The translations under genes and the position numbers were made by a program. A stretch of 28,581 bases of DNA from a virus: the IMG/VR virus record IMGVR_UViG_3300032163_000078, positions 1 through 28,581 of that record; one strand, written 5' to 3'. Shown piece after piece: positions 6,722 through 15,317 of this stretch (position 1 is its first letter; each line of letters begins with the position of its first letter). The notes below the pieces were generated by a model that was not told where the DNA came from, did no database searches, and saw only the letters and a list, made by a program, of their open reading frames with translations.

Positions 6722-7117
6722 TTACGGCAATGGTAAGCCGGTGTTGTCAATTAAATAATAAATTTCTAAGTCCTGTATTTCGTCGGTGTTTGAAAAAATT
6801 GTGAAGCCGGTCGCGTTTATATTTCGTAATCCGAGCTCGCCCAAGTAACCGGTGCCGGCCCATACCGCCATTACGACCGCGGTACTTCGAAGTCCATAAA
6901 TTGTTATCCGTATCGAGTCGCCATTCCCGGGGCTTGCACTCCACATTAAAGTTTTACCTTTTATGAGAGTACTGATATTGCCGACGTTAAGAGTATCGAC
7001 GTAAATAGTACGCTTCTGTATTACCTCGTCGCCGTAGACACCCTGGCAAAGAGCCCGCCCAGGAAGGAGGATTAATAAAAATATGAGCAGTAATGAATAA
7101 AAAAATATTGCTTTCAT
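6722..7117 (-). CDS. Secreted protein at head of signal-peptide cassette (131 aa)
   Basis: The ATG at 7117 overlaps the preceding stop (ATGA), which I prefer to an upstream ATG at 7132. The protein begins MKAIFFYSLLLIFLLILLPG and continues RALCQGVYG, a strong signal peptide with cleavage near ALC-Q. The mature 105 residues are beta-rich (IYVDTLNVGNISTLIKGKTL) with no recognised domain. It opens the run of four secreted products that ends the tail operon. Confidence 0.7.
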   Translation of the reverse strand: MKAIFFYSLLLIFLLILLPGRALCQGVYGDEVIQKRTIYVDTLNVGNISTLIKGKTLMWSASPGNGDSIRITIYGLRSTAVVMAVWAGTGYLGELGLRNINATGFTIFSNTDEIQDLEIYYLIDNTGLPLP

Positions 7118-7653
7118 TCGATTGCTACCCATTCCAGGTCGGCGTTATTTTTAAAACTCGCCGCCTTAAATCTATTTTTATATCTCTCGGGAAACTTAAC
7201 CGAAGTTTCGATCCCTCGCGCGTCCGTGCACCATACTTTTATTATCGCGTAGGTATCTGTTTTGAGCGGTGGGCTTATTTCAATAAAAACGCCCTCAGGG
7301 GTTATTGCGCTGCGCCCCCGGCGTACTGAACACGCGGAGTTAGAATCTATCAGCTCAATAATTTCTATATTCTCAACTGCCCACATATTTTGACCTACCA
7401 GCATTAGAGCTGTGCCGTTAAACTTTTCACCGGCGAGATGAAGTAGATATCGCCCCTGATCTAAGAAGGTCGGAAGGTCGAGGAGTACGCCGTTACAGGT
7501 TACCTCAAAGGGGATAAAAGGTTTCCATCCATCACCCGGATCATAAATAATATTTGAAAGCTCGATACCGCCTTCGCCGATAAGCAGAGAAATAAACCCC
7601 GCCTTGACCGGCGAGTTAAGGGTTTCGGTAGCATAGTCATTAGTTAAAATCAT
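7114..7653 (-). CDS. Tail-region protein of unknown function (179 aa)
   Basis: 179 residues, no signal peptide and no transmembrane helix. The sequence alternates Ile/Val/Leu with polar residues and is probably mostly beta (for example SAITPEGVFIEISPPLKTDT). Start and stop overlap with both neighbours by ATGA, so it is translated together with the fibre gene before it. By position it is a tail fibre-associated or baseplate-peripheral protein. Not recognised beyond that. Confidence 0.7.
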   Translation of the reverse strand: MILTNDYATETLNSPVKAGFISLLIGEGGIELSNIIYDPGDGWKPFIPFEVTCNGVLLDLPTFLDQGRYLLHLAGEKFNGTALMLVGQNMWAVENIEIIELIDSNSACSVRRGRSAITPEGVFIEISPPLKTDTYAIIKVWCTDARGIETSVKFPERYKNRFKAASFKNNADLEWVAIE

Positions 7654-8648
7654 AAGCTAAATAATAACGTAACATCGAATTGATAGGCGCTGCCATTGAG
7701 TATAGTTTTATCTGTGAATTGTGAATTAAAAAACTCGCTCTTTACGTAAACGTCCATGTATGGATCGGAGTCGGTGTGCATACCTTTGTATAGCACCAGC
7801 TGAGGTATTAGAATACCGCCGTTGTTGGCGCCGGTTTTAATAACCGGCTCGATCCAGCGATAGATATTTTTTTCTACGTCGGATTCGATATTATTAAAGG
7901 GCTCGTTTGCCGCTATCTTTTTCCAAATATAAACGACGTTTCCGCTCGATATTGCAGAAATAGAAACTTGCCGGAGTGTAGAACTGCGTGGGAGTAAAAA
8001 TCTCAGATTGCCCGCGCTCGGGTTTTTAAAAGGGTACTCAGTATTAGCGGCTGCAGCTGCTATGTTAAGCCCTCCGGTGAGTACAAACGTCCCGGATTTA
8101 ATACGCTCAGTCGCCCAGGCCTTTGTAGCTACTTCGCCTTCCTCCGTCATTAATACGTTGCTATGTGAGTCGCGCCATACGATCCACTTCCATATAGGGT
8201 TTTCATCGGTACCGATATTGATACGAAGCCCGCCGGAGTGATAGTCTGGGGATGAGTAACAGTCGGATCGTAATTCCGTACGCCCCTCGATAGAGCCGCT
8301 CACGCTTTTAAGTTTGAGTACTGCAGATACCGCGGCGCGGTTTATTATTACATCATTACTAAATGTTTTATTACCACCTACGCTTTCATCACCGGTCTTT
8401 TTCACATACGCCGCGTCGTGATCTGTGCTCGCTTTATGTGTCGCGAGGTTACCGTCGATCGTAGCGACCTTCGTATTGATTTCCGTTTCGGTGTAATACC
8501 GGCTATCGTGGTCGTCGCTGCCTTTATGAGTATTAAGAGCTGCAACGCCGGCGGCGATATCAGCATTAAGCGCGGTATCGTTATCATTCCATTTTACGCG
8601 CCCCTGATTAGGAGTGTCGGTACCCTGTACTGAGTTAATAGTAGCCAT
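7650..8648 (-). CDS. Tail fibre protein
   Basis: 332 residues. The N-terminal part contains fibre-type repeats: ALNTHKGSDDHDSRYYTE and ATHKASTDHDAAYVKKTG, both with the HK.S.DHD pattern, then the widespread phage-fibre phrase GDESVGGNKTFSNDVIINRA. The C-terminal half is beta-rich (YPFKNPSAGNLRFLLPRS onward), as expected for a receptor-facing or capping domain. It has no export signal, unlike the second fibre-like protein at 5644-6696. SD-like purines (AAGGAT) precede the start. Virion fibre responsible for host contact is the likely role. Confidence 0.82.
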   Translation of the reverse strand: MATINSVQGTDTPNQGRVKWNDNDTALNADIAAGVAALNTHKGSDDHDSRYYTETEINTKVATIDGNLATHKASTDHDAAYVKKTGDESVGGNKTFSNDVIINRAAVSAVLKLKSVSGSIEGRTELRSDCYSSPDYHSGGLRINIGTDENPIWKWIVWRDSHSNVLMTEEGEVATKAWATERIKSGTFVLTGGLNIAAAAANTEYPFKNPSAGNLRFLLPRSSTLRQVSISAISSGNVVYIWKKIAANEPFNNIESDVEKNIYRWIEPVIKTGANNGGILIPQLVLYKGMHTDSDPYMDVYVKSEFFNSQFTDKTILNGSAYQFDVTLLFSL

Positions 8649-8666
8649 ATAATTAAATCCTTTTTT

Positions 8667-9164
8667 TTAAGTTAGTGTACTGAAAGCTGCCGTTAAGTTT
8701 GTAAACTGTAACGAGATATTGCCCCACATTGTAAACGTGGCGAGCGTGAGCGGTACCCAATCCTCCAACTTCCTGCTTAACAGTTTGAGCTCAAAATCCT
8801 TTTGTGCCAGGAGGAAAAACGTAGCGAGCTTAATCGTGTCGTCATCGATCGTTACTTCGAGATAATATAGCGGCTTGTCAACGCTGTTAGGGTAGAATAA
8901 AATTTTATCATAGTCGCCCTTCGTTACAATCTTAGCGAGGTTTAAAAGATTTTCACCGGGTACCGCTTCGAAGTAGATCCGCGCCCGGTATCTAAAGCCG
9001 TCGAGCCTACGGATCAGCTCCTTATTGTCGAGTTCGTGAGTTAAAAATACCGGCTCATAATCGTCCTCGAATTCCGTGAAGCCCTCAAGTAAAAAATCAG
9101 CTACCGTAGTACCGGACTTCGAAACTATAAAACGTAAACTCGGCGCTCCTTTTATTAAACTCAT
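8667..9164 (-). CDS. Tail tip protein of unknown family (165 aa)
   Basis: 165 residues, start overlapping the preceding stop by ATGA. Contains mixed charged and beta-type sequence (GFTEFEDDYEPVFLTHELD, YYLEVTIDDDTIKLATFFLL). It lies between the probable tail hub protein and the fibre, where siphophages carry distal-tail or baseplate components. I do not recognise the family. A structural role in the tail tip is inferred from position alone. Confidence 0.7.
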   Translation of the reverse strand: MSLIKGAPSLRFIVSKSGTTVADFLLEGFTEFEDDYEPVFLTHELDNKELIRRLDGFRYRARIYFEAVPGENLLNLAKIVTKGDYDKILFYPNSVDKPLYYLEVTIDDDTIKLATFFLLAQKDFELKLLSRKLEDWVPLTLATFTMWGNISLQFTNLTAAFSTLT

Positions 9165-10381
9165 ATCTCATACCCAATCGCATTTATTTTTACTTTATCC
9201 TGGTTAGGATAGATTTCAGCTGAACGGATAAAGTGAGTAGTCCCGGAATCCGCCGATAATTTTCTATATGGTATTATCAACTCCGGGATAGTCGTATAGT
9301 TATCAATTAAGGAAAGCTCTACCTCAATCTCCGAAGTACCGAGGATCTCGACATTATACCACTTCCTTAAAATCTCTGACGCCGGCTCAATAACAATTCC
9401 CCAGGGAGGGTTCCCCTCATACCTCATAAGATAGCAGCCCGTAGCTCCATCATATATCACCGCGCTAATGGATCGTAAAAGAGTAGAGCGTAAAAACGGA
9501 AAGCTAAAAATTGACTCGACGGTTTTTTCAGTAAAGAGGTTCGAATTGCGCTTTATAGTAGCCTCGATATCCTCAGCCCAAAGGTTCGGGTGTTTATACT
9601 CGACATTTTTGTAATTAAATTTTACTATATCGCTCCCGACTCGTACGCCGGTTACGGTATGAGTACCTCTAATTTTTTTCAATGTGATACTTGCGGCCGG
9701 CTTACGAGCTTCGAAGATCCATATTTTAGGTACGAAGTATGCGTCCTTATTTTGCTCGATCCACCATACCGCATTATAGATTTTTACCAACTCGACGATC
9801 ATATCATAGCAAGTAATGTCCGAGAAAAATGGCTGGGCTGTAGCTACGCCTCCGAGGAGATATTCATAGCTTCGATTCATTCCGGGGTAGAGTTTAAAAT
9901 TATATCCGAAGTAGAAAAAAATCTGAGAGAGAAGACTGTCCGGTGTAAACAAAGTCCGGTTCGTTATTTGCCCAGGTAATCCTCCGATTGACTCGCAGTA
10001 CATTTCTACCGAAATCCCATAAAGAGGTATATCCTTTATCTTAATAAGTTTAGCCCGCTCGATAAAATCTTTTTCGGAGGCTATAGCTTCGAGCTCTACG
10101 CTTTCATTATCGACGTCATTTTTTATTCCGTCTCCTGAAACTACTCCGCTAAATACCTGGCTTCCCTCAAGTAATATCTTGACGCCTGGCCTTGCATAGC
10201 TCGCGAGCATAGTATTAAAATCTCCGTACATATTTGAGAGCTTGATCCTGGCCGATGAGATTGAGGCGTTACCTTCCTCGTCCTCCATTGCGAAAGTTAA
10301 ATTATTCAAGCCATCGCGGAATAGTCGGCGCTGAGCGTCGGCGTTGTAGTCTACGTTATTTATTACTACGCCCTTCCTCAT
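9161..10381 (-). CDS. Tail tip / baseplate hub-like protein
   Basis: 406 residues. The N-terminal region (INNVDYNADAQRRLFRDGLN, then VFSGVVSGD and VELEAIASEKDFIERAKLIK) follows the pattern of phage tail proteins of the gp27/late-control-D/Tal type, in which beta domains report 'displaced' coordinates followed by a long mixed domain. It comes immediately after the tape measure, with ATGA overlap, where the hub or tail-associated protein is normally encoded. The assignment rests mostly on order and length. No peptidase or glycosidase motif is visible. Confidence 0.65.
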   Translation of the reverse strand: MRKGVVINNVDYNADAQRRLFRDGLNNLTFAMEDEEGNASISSARIKLSNMYGDFNTMLASYARPGVKILLEGSQVFSGVVSGDGIKNDVDNESVELEAIASEKDFIERAKLIKIKDIPLYGISVEMYCESIGGLPGQITNRTLFTPDSLLSQIFFYFGYNFKLYPGMNRSYEYLLGGVATAQPFFSDITCYDMIVELVKIYNAVWWIEQNKDAYFVPKIWIFEARKPAASITLKKIRGTHTVTGVRVGSDIVKFNYKNVEYKHPNLWAEDIEATIKRNSNLFTEKTVESIFSFPFLRSTLLRSISAVIYDGATGCYLMRYEGNPPWGIVIEPASEILRKWYNVEILGTSEIEVELSLIDNYTTIPELIIPYRKLSADSGTTHFIRSAEIYPNQDKVKINAIGYEI

Positions 10382-13011
10382 TTTATTACCGACTTTCTAA
10401 AGCGCTCAGCTTTAGGATATTCTACCCGAACAAACTTTTGCCCCTCAAGTGTACCGGCAAGAACGGGCGACCATTCTTTTTTCCTCATAATATTTTTCAG
10501 TTCTTTTACTTCGCGAAGTAGTTCACTATTACCGTCTCCGCCTCCAAGCCTCGCTCTGGTTTCATTTATTATTCCTGGCACTATATCTTGATACATTACC
10601 TGGCTAAATGTTCGCTTCGGCATAATGTATTCCATTTGCCCGCCTTCGATAAATCCACGCTGGTCTTTTTCGAATACTCCACCTTTTTCGAAAGCGGTAG
10701 CAAGCGCTGCGCCTTTGACGGTAGCAAGTGCCGTTAGGACGGCGGCTGCACCGATAGCGGCTGCGCCTCCAAATGTTGCAATAGATACCAGGGCGGCAGC
10801 TGAGGACGCTGCTGCGGTTATTTCAGCCATAGCAGCCGTTACTACTCCGGCGATTGTAAGAGTCGCCGCGGTTGCTGTTATTATCTGTTCCGTCGCCGTT
10901 ACCTTTGTAATGACTGCGCTTGCGGCCGCGGTAGTTTTCTGAGTGAGCAGCTGAGTAACCGCGGACTCAATCACTTTCTCTAAAATATTTCCGATAGCGT
11001 TCCAGGCCGCCTGCTTCATCGAGTCCCAAATAGCTTGCCACTTTTGAGCGCCGGATTTCGACGAGTCGATAATCGATCCCCAGGCTGTTTTAAAGCCGGC
11101 AGTTAGAGAGGCATATAGTACACTCGTTTCTTTAATCCTGCGAACATCGATATCGTGTAACTCCCTTGACTTCGCGCGCTCAATAGCGGTAATTAAATCA
11201 GCGTTACCTTTCGCAGCTTCGAGCTCACGGCTATATTTTAATTTAACCTCAGCGGTTTCGCGCTCGTAATCATCCTTAATGCTTGAGAGCTGCAGTTCGC
11301 GGATTCTGTCGCGAGCGTCGTTAAGGCTTTTATCGATATTAACCTTCGACTCAGTTTCGTTTTTCCTTAGATCGATTTCAGCCTTAAGTAGTTCTTCTTC
11401 TTGAGCCATAGTCCGCACGCCGTAGCTTTTCAGGTCTGCAATACGCTGCTCAAGCTGAGCCCTGGCAATCGCGCTGCGTTTTATTTCATCGCTTTCGCCT
11501 GCGAGCACGTACTCATTATCAAGTTCGCGCTTGCGTCCGACAAACTGAGAGTAATCGTCAAACAGCTTTTGATTCTTCTCTCTTTGCTCTGTTATTACTT
11601 TGGATTTTTCTTGTCTCTCATATTTATTAATTTCGGCTAAAAGTTGCAGATTCCCCATTGCCTTTATTCGCATTTCAGATGCTTCGTTTTCAATAGACTT
11701 TAATTTTTGTTCGGTTTCGTCTGAAATATTTTTTATCCGTAACTCGTGCAGGAACTTCTCTTGTTCCGCGGTTAATTTTGTTTGTTGTTCTTCCGTCTTC
11801 GCTTTTCTATCCGATAACAGTTTGTCGATTGCTTTGACGCGTACCCCAAGCGCTGTAAGTTTTTTCTGTTTTTCTTCTATCTCAATATTTAAATTTAATA
11901 CGTCCGATAGAACTGATTTTTTTTCGGATTCAATAAGTTCGTTCCGTTTCGATATTAAGCCGTCGATCTCTTTACTCAGTTCGTCAATTTCTTGCGACGT
12001 TTCACCCCACTTGATTAAAAGAATGCCCTCGCTCAACTTTGTATAGGCCCGCGCGGCTTTATCTACGTTATTAGCGAGCTGATCCATTGGATTAATAATA
12101 CTATCAAGCCATATACCCAACGCGGCGCCTGCCGTTACGATCGCTCCGATGATGTAGGGAAGCCCGCCCATAGACGTACCGAGTACGAGGAAGGCGCTTG
12201 AGAGCGCTACGACTCCGAGAGCCATAGCTTGTATAGCTGGCGGGGAGTCAGTAATAACTCTTACGAGATTAGAGAGTAGCTCGAGTACTGGAGCGAGCGC
12301 GGATTTTATCAGATCACCGAAGCGCTCTTGTAAGTCATTCCAAGCTTCTGAAAACTTTTTAATCGAACCGGCTCCGGTAGACCCCATAGCGAGGGCTTGA
12401 CCGCCTACTGCTTTAGTAAGCTGCTCAATAATTGAAACGCTGCCGCGAGCCTTGATATCCGCTTCATCTAATCCCTTGATATAACGACCGAGCATACCGA
12501 TATTACCTGAGAAAGCGTCCGCCATTAATCGAGCGGCTGAGGTAGTATCGGTGCCCATTACGACAGATAGATCTTGTGCGAGGGCAGTAGCTTTTTTCAG
12601 CTGCTCACCATGTAAGCCCATAGCCGTGAGCTGTGCCATTGTTTGTACTGTAGCGTCATCACTAAGACCGGTAGCTCGTTGAAGCTCCGCTGCATAGCCC
12701 TGCAAATCGGCGAGCGTAGCTTGTGTATAGGTGCCTTGTTGCTTGAGTGCCTGGGCGAGTGAAGCTGTAGCCTTTTCCGATTCATTCGACGCTTCGACGA
12801 ACGCGCCCAGTGTACCTTTAACGATCTGAAATACTGAGTAGAGCCCTCCGATCCTTACGGCTACATTCGCGAAGGCTCCGCTCATAGCGTTTATCGGTTC
12901 TTTAGTTTTATCGATATCGCCCTGGAGTTGCTTAACGGACTTACCTACTGAGCGTATAGAAGTTACGGCTCCGCTCTCATCGAGGGTAAGCTTTAGAGTA
13001 ATATCACTCAG
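10378..13011 (-). CDS. Tape measure protein
   Basis: Sets tail length and is ejected on infection. The usual ATG would be at 12885, but the same frame stays coding-like for another 42 codons (LSDITLKLTLDESGAVTSIR, VGKSVKQLQGD and on), so I start it at CTG 13011, six bases after GAGG and overlapping the previous stop. At 877 residues, the common rule of about 0.15 nm per residue would give a tail near 130 nm. It has phage tail tape-measure features: a hydrophobic segment after about residue 260, a long coiled coil (Glu/Lys/Arg-rich, about residues 330-650), an Ala/Thr/Ile-rich membrane-like region near residues 690-780 and a C-terminus ending KAERFRKSVIK. Confidence 0.92.
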   Translation of the reverse strand: MSDITLKLTLDESGAVTSIRSVGKSVKQLQGDIDKTKEPINAMSGAFANVAVRIGGLYSVFQIVKGTLGAFVEASNESEKATASLAQALKQQGTYTQATLADLQGYAAELQRATGLSDDATVQTMAQLTAMGLHGEQLKKATALAQDLSVVMGTDTTSAARLMADAFSGNIGMLGRYIKGLDEADIKARGSVSIIEQLTKAVGGQALAMGSTGAGSIKKFSEAWNDLQERFGDLIKSALAPVLELLSNLVRVITDSPPAIQAMALGVVALSSAFLVLGTSMGGLPYIIGAIVTAGAALGIWLDSIINPMDQLANNVDKAARAYTKLSEGILLIKWGETSQEIDELSKEIDGLISKRNELIESEKKSVLSDVLNLNIEIEEKQKKLTALGVRVKAIDKLLSDRKAKTEEQQTKLTAEQEKFLHELRIKNISDETEQKLKSIENEASEMRIKAMGNLQLLAEINKYERQEKSKVITEQREKNQKLFDDYSQFVGRKRELDNEYVLAGESDEIKRSAIARAQLEQRIADLKSYGVRTMAQEEELLKAEIDLRKNETESKVNIDKSLNDARDRIRELQLSSIKDDYERETAEVKLKYSRELEAAKGNADLITAIERAKSRELHDIDVRRIKETSVLYASLTAGFKTAWGSIIDSSKSGAQKWQAIWDSMKQAAWNAIGNILEKVIESAVTQLLTQKTTAAASAVITKVTATEQIITATAATLTIAGVVTAAMAEITAAASSAAALVSIATFGGAAAIGAAAVLTALATVKGAALATAFEKGGVFEKDQRGFIEGGQMEYIMPKRTFSQVMYQDIVPGIINETRARLGGGDGNSELLREVKELKNIMRKKEWSPVLAGTLEGQKFVRVEYPKAERFRKSVIK

Positions 13012-13576
13012 CTGCTACCTCGATCGTAACAGGTAATCTCTCGATGTTACCGTCATCGTCAGTAACTTTCACGAGAACTTCATAGGTGCCGGGAGTAACG
13101 ACTGAGCCGGTAACCGACCAGGCGCCACTCTCTTGATCTTGCTCAACTACTAAGCCCTCCGGTACTGTAGATCCTTCCGCGGCTTCGAGCGCTACTGCAT
13201 AACTCGGTACTCCGCCGGTGATCGGTACGGCTAACTCGATCGGAGCCTCCGGTGCGACGTTTACCTCGTCGACTGCTTCCGGGAATTCGATAGACTTTAC
13301 CTTGCCGTTAGTTAACGGAAGACCGGTATACTGAGCAGTATAAGAGATCTGTACAGGAGGGTAATCCGCTTCGACTGCAGCGCGAGCAAGCTCGAAGGCT
13401 TCGGCTTCTGTTTCAGCCTTAGCTTTCTGTACAATACTTTCTACGACTTCACCATTTTGAATTATATCGAAGGGGAAGGAAAAATAAAAAGGCCCCGGGA
13501 TTACTTCCGGTATTACGATATCTTCCTCAGTTATAGGCTTCGGTAAGCCTGGAAATCCTAAGTGTCCGCGCCCCAT
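13004..13576 (-). CDS. Ig-like virion protein between tail chaperone and tape measure
   Basis: 190 residues. Residues about 30-90 form a small alpha/beta module (FSFPFDIIQNGEVVESIV, then AEAFELARAAVEADYPPVQI). Residues about 105-188 look like a putative Ig/cadherin-like domain: APIELAVPITGGVPSYAVAL, VPEGLVVEQ, GTYEVLVKVTDDDGN and a final strand. Such domains decorate phage virions and can bind carbohydrate. The first module resembles two other small virion-operon proteins here (14605-14808 and 17224-17565). It lies where siphophages usually have no gene, so it may be an accessory of the tail tube. Confidence 0.7.
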   Translation of the reverse strand: MGRGHLGFPGLPKPITEEDIVIPEVIPGPFYFSFPFDIIQNGEVVESIVQKAKAETEAEAFELARAAVEADYPPVQISYTAQYTGLPLTNGKVKSIEFPEAVDEVNVAPEAPIELAVPITGGVPSYAVALEAAEGSTVPEGLVVEQDQESGAWSVTGSVVTPGTYEVLVKVTDDDGNIERLPVTIEVAAE

Positions 13577-13605
13577 AATTTTTAAAGCTCCTTTCTTATT
13601 TTGGT

Positions 13606-14114
13606 TTACTCCTCAGCTTTAGCCAGGGAGTCGTATCGTATAAGGGCGACTAAAACTACATCGCTCCATAACGCGTTATCAAATAGGTAAAGGAACTCGC
13701 GCGCGCTTTCGCCGGCCGCGTAATAAGTTAGCTTTTCTATGCTTGCCTCAGTACTACCGGAACCCTCGGGGCTGCGCTGATTAAATCTCCCCGGATATTC
13801 GAGCGATTGCTTTACGTCTATTTGAATTGAGAAAAAAAATCCGTAATCACTTCGAGGATAGATCTGCTATCTACGTCGAGCCATTCGATATCGTCAGGGC
13901 AGCTTATTAGGCAAACTTCCATAAGTTTTTTAATCTTATCAGCGTCGGTCTGGATCTTAAAAAGTTTCATACCAAGCTCGGTTTGTTTTTCCCGGGTAGC
14001 GATATCGGAGAGCTCGATTTCTGTAGCTCCTAAAAACGCCGACAGCTTTCGCGGAGTCGGCGTTGCCAGGGTGAGCTCGTGATTACCGAAATTATATTTT
14101 TTAGCATCGCTCAT
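13606..14114 (-). CDS. Tail assembly chaperone, -1 frameshift product (169 aa)
   Basis: The 98-residue frame (13818-14114) ends shortly after eight T residues (plus-strand A run 13832-13839). In that run the zero-frame codons are GAT TTT TTT TCT. A -1 slip on T TTT TTT gives FFS and opens a frame with no stop until TAA at 13608-13606, adding 75 residues after F94 (SLEYPGRFN, YYAAGESAREFLYLFDNALW). There is no ATG start for this extension. The position, immediately before the tape measure region and after the tail tube, is where lambda gpG/gpGT and most siphophage chaperone pairs use a programmed -1 frameshift. Confidence 0.85.
13818..14114 (-). CDS. Tail assembly chaperone, short form
   Basis: 98 residues, product of normal termination at TAG 13820-13818. 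The protein begins MSDAKKYNFGNHELTLATPT and continues with a charged helical body, typical of gpG-like tail assembly chaperones that hold the tape measure during tube assembly. TAATG overlap with the tail tube stop. The ratio of this form to the frameshifted form usually matters for assembly in other siphophages. Recognition here is by order, length and the slippery run, not by a conserved motif. Confidence 0.75.
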   Translation of the reverse strand: MSDAKKYNFGNHELTLATPTPRKLSAFLGATEIELSDIATREKQTELGMKLFKIQTDADKIKKLMEVCLISCPDDIEWLDVDSRSILEVITDFFSQFK

Positions 14115-14584
14115 TACTTAGACCAGCTAACGGTCGCTTCGGTGTAGACGTCGGAGGGCTTCTTACCCATAGCTTGACCGCTGATAGCGGTAATGATAGC
14201 GTCCTTAGCGCTGAAGGCGCCGCTGAGTCCTACCGATACGTTCATACCGAGTAGCTTTATACAGGCTGTATCGGAGGCGATGATCGGGCGCAAAATTATA
14301 TCGCACTTTTTATTCAGCATCCCTTCGAGTATGGTGAGCTTCGCGCTATCGGTTTCAAGCCCCTCGGCTTCAAACTTGAGCGTAACTCCGAGCAGCTGCA
14401 TCTCGCCGTCGTGTAAAGCGATTTCGTGCTTGTCGGTTGAAAGCTTTATGCTGTCAGCCTTGAGCGTACCTACGTCGCTCCAATCGGTGCCTGCGGTGTG
14501 TGCTACCGGTGTAGAGGCGTCCGTTCGTCCTGCTACGTAAACGTGGCAAGCTTTAGCGAAAATTTTAGTTTTGTCTATAGCCAT
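14114..14584 (-). CDS. Major tail (tube) protein
   Basis: 156 residues. The sequence has the layout of phage tail tube proteins: a short N-terminal lead, VGTLKADSIKLSTDKHEIAL, LGVTLKFEAEGLETDSAKLT, and a compact beta-rich core. It lies directly before the tail assembly chaperone and after the capsid/lysis genes. Hexameric rings of this protein would form the tube around the tape measure. No sheath protein is encoded next to it, which supports a non-contractile tail. Confidence 0.8.
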   Translation of the reverse strand: MAIDKTKIFAKACHVYVAGRTDASTPVAHTAGTDWSDVGTLKADSIKLSTDKHEIALHDGEMQLLGVTLKFEAEGLETDSAKLTILEGMLNKKCDIILRPIIASDTACIKLLGMNVSVGLSGAFSAKDAIITAISGQAMGKKPSDVYTEATVSWSK

Positions 14585-14604
14585 AGTATTAAATCTCCTT
14601 CAAA

Positions 14605-14808
14605 TTAGTTACCGCTAATAAATTTCCAGGTAGAATTTTTCCCCTGGAGTTCCGCGTTAAGCGCGGCCGTTGCTTTTTCAGCCGCGGCGTTTATTGTACC
14701 GCCTTCGGCTTCGATTGTTTTATTTTCTTTAAACTTACCGCCCTCGGTGATCTCGAAAATAAATGTAAACTTTGTTAAGGGCGCTGGTTTTGTTTTTTCG
14801 TCTGCCAT
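14605..14808 (-). CDS. Small virion-operon protein (67 aa)
   Basis: 67 residues: FTFIFEITEGGKFKENKTIE, then AEGGTINAAAEKATAALNAE and a final WKFISGN. The pattern (aromatic beta strand, Gly turn, Val/Ile strand, Ala-rich helix after a Thr, final strand) is shared with residues about 30-90 of the protein at 13004-13576 and the C-terminal half of that at 17224-17565. Function unknown. It lies between the spanin-like and tube genes and may be a tail- or head-decoration component. Confidence 0.65.
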   Translation of the reverse strand: MADEKTKPAPLTKFTFIFEITEGGKFKENKTIEAEGGTINAAAEKATAALNAELQGKNSTWKFISGN

Positions 14809-14810
14809 AG

Positions 14811-15317
14811 TTACCTCATTAGTAAAAAAGTTAAGGCACCTCCTATGATAACGCCGGCAGCGAGTACGACTTTAGGCTTAAGATAAAAAGGCTGCTCGAT
14901 TTCATAAGGGATTGGTACCCGGATTGTATCTACTCTCGATACTCTTACGGTATCGACGCGGGAAACTTCCCGCGGTTGTAAATTAAAAATATAATTTAAT
15001 ACTACGCTATCCGTAGGCGGATATGTTTCTACCTGAATCTGAACAGACTCGCCCTCGCCGAAACTTATGGCCCGGTTGTAAAATTGATTTTTAATTCGCG
15101 GATCAGAAACGTGAGGCTTAAGCACCGCGGCGCCGATCACCTTTTTAGCCGGTAGGTACACGGTGTCAGGCGATCCCTCGACGGTATCAGCTTGAACGGC
15201 TCCGGTAAAAACAGATGGATCCGCAGGCGCCGGCTTATCGTAAATCGCTTTCGTAACGGAAAATGTAAGCACCGCTGTCAGCAGTATCGAGGCTAATATG
15301 TCAAGGCGTATTTTCAT
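14811..15317 (-). CDS. Spanin-like protein with two membrane segments
   Basis: 168 residues with an N-terminal hydrophobic helix (about 5-26, LDILASILLTAVLTFSVTKA) and a C-terminal one (about 148-166, VVLAAGVIIGGALTFLLM). The middle is periplasmic in character, with DTVYLP, and the repeats SRVDTVRV and SRVDTIRV. Start overlaps the endolysin stop (ATGA). In Gram-negative phages the gene after the endolysin often links the inner and outer membranes. A protein anchored at both ends fits a spanin of unusual form. No lipobox is seen, so it is not a classic u-spanin. Confidence 0.6.
   Translation of the reverse strand: MKIRLDILASILLTAVLTFSVTKAIYDKPAPADPSVFTGAVQADTVEGSPDTVYLPAKKVIGAAVLKPHVSDPRIKNQFYNRAISFGEGESVQIQVETYPPTDSVVLNYIFNLQPREVSRVDTVRVSRVDTIRVPIPYEIEQPFYLKPKVVLAAGVIIGGALTFLLMR

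Noticed and set aside
10625-10942. Ala/Val-rich rightward frame
   Set aside because: Exact antisense of the Ala/Thr-rich region of the tape measure; composition follows from that strand.
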